This document shows, piece by piece, positions 63,959-64,000 of a stretch of 64,000 nt of DNA. The notes under the pieces are model-generated. The model was not told where the DNA came from and searched no databases. It saw only the letters and a list, made by a program, of their open reading frames with translations. The stretch comes from JAFAXD01 sp963760435 (lineage in GTDB: Bacteria; Pseudomonadota; Alphaproteobacteria; Rhizobiales; Xanthobacteraceae). The position numbers and the translations under genes were made by a program. The DNA lies in assembly GCA_963760435.1 (NCBI GenBank), contig CAVXDE010000042.1:1-64000 (forward strand), read 5' to 3'. Numbering within the stretch: position 1 is the stretch's first letter; each line of letters begins with the position of its first letter.

Positions 63959-64000
63959 ATGGTGGCCAAGACCACTGCAACAACTGTTACCCTTAAGCAT
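63959..64000 (+). CDS. HU-like DNA-binding protein, first 14 codons only
   Basis: Starts MVAKTTATTVTLKH after a GAAAGGAACACCC ribosome site and runs off the window. The VTLKH opening resembles a class of alphaproteobacterial HU-family proteins that have this short N-terminal extension. With only 14 residues the call is tentative. Confidence 0.4.
   Translation, partial: MVAKTTATTVTLKH

Overview
The window looks like a chromosomal segment of a high-GC alphaproteobacterium of the Hyphomicrobiales, close to Bradyrhizobium, Rhodopseudomonas or Xanthobacteraceae. Three things point there: the gene order nuoA-N / birA / rnj / mce / proS / lolCE-lolD / dnaE / rpsB-tsf-pyrH-frr-uppS-cdsA-dxr-rseP-bamA-lpxD-fabZ-lpxA-lpxI-lpxB, typical small families (DUF3551, DUF1467), and the intergenic palindromes of that group. 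No prophage, insertion sequence, rRNA operon or CRISPR array was recognised.

Layout. (A) 1-5.5 kb: accessory genes, nearly all broken by several frameshifts (Rieske oxygenase end, RidA-like protein, Bug/TctC receptor, MAPEG protein, DGPF/YCII protein with an ECF42-type sigma factor), plus small membrane ORFs. (B) 5.5-10.8 kb: 2-hydroxyacid dehydrogenase, alpha/beta hydrolase, glucokinase, a protease-dead HtrA-like protein and a divergent MltB-type transglycosylase. (C) 10.9-16.2 kb: a translationally coupled operon of a thiamine-diphosphate enzyme and a NitT/TauT-type ABC importer. (D) 16.2-18.7 kb: repeat-rich DNA (a CATAGATGAC array, REP-like palindromes, a MITE-like element), a possible lipoprotein gene and a vapBC module. 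(E) 18.7-61.2 kb: an almost entirely minus-strand housekeeping block covering lipid A and envelope biogenesis, isoprenoid and phospholipid steps, translation factors, DNA polymerase III alpha, lipoprotein sorting, ProRS, RNase J, biotin ligase and the 14 genes of respiratory complex I. (F) 61.2-64 kb: a membrane-anchored ferredoxin/adenylate cyclase fusion divergent from nuoA, a small zinc-ribbon ORF, tRNA-Asp(GTC) and the start of an HU-like gene.

How the genes work together. NuoA-N oxidise NADH, reduce quinone and pump protons. The divergent cyclase resembles quinone/redox-responsive CyaC-type cyclases, so respiration and cAMP signalling may be linked here. The lpx, fabZ, bamA, rseP, dxr, uppS, cdsA and lol genes make and assemble the outer membrane.

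The most interesting small system is a 32-codon membrane microprotein gene (38582-38680) behind a promoter whose spacer carries a GTTC-N7-GTTC alphaproteobacterial LexA box. It is a candidate SidA-like SOS division inhibitor.

Caution: single-base frameshifts occur in at least ten genes that are essential or core (pyrH, tsf, fabZ, rseP, lolC/E, birA, nuoF, nuoH, nuoL, nuoM). Most are therefore probably assembly or sequencing indels rather than biological decay. For these genes the coordinates span the reconstructed gene and the approximate shift site is stated.
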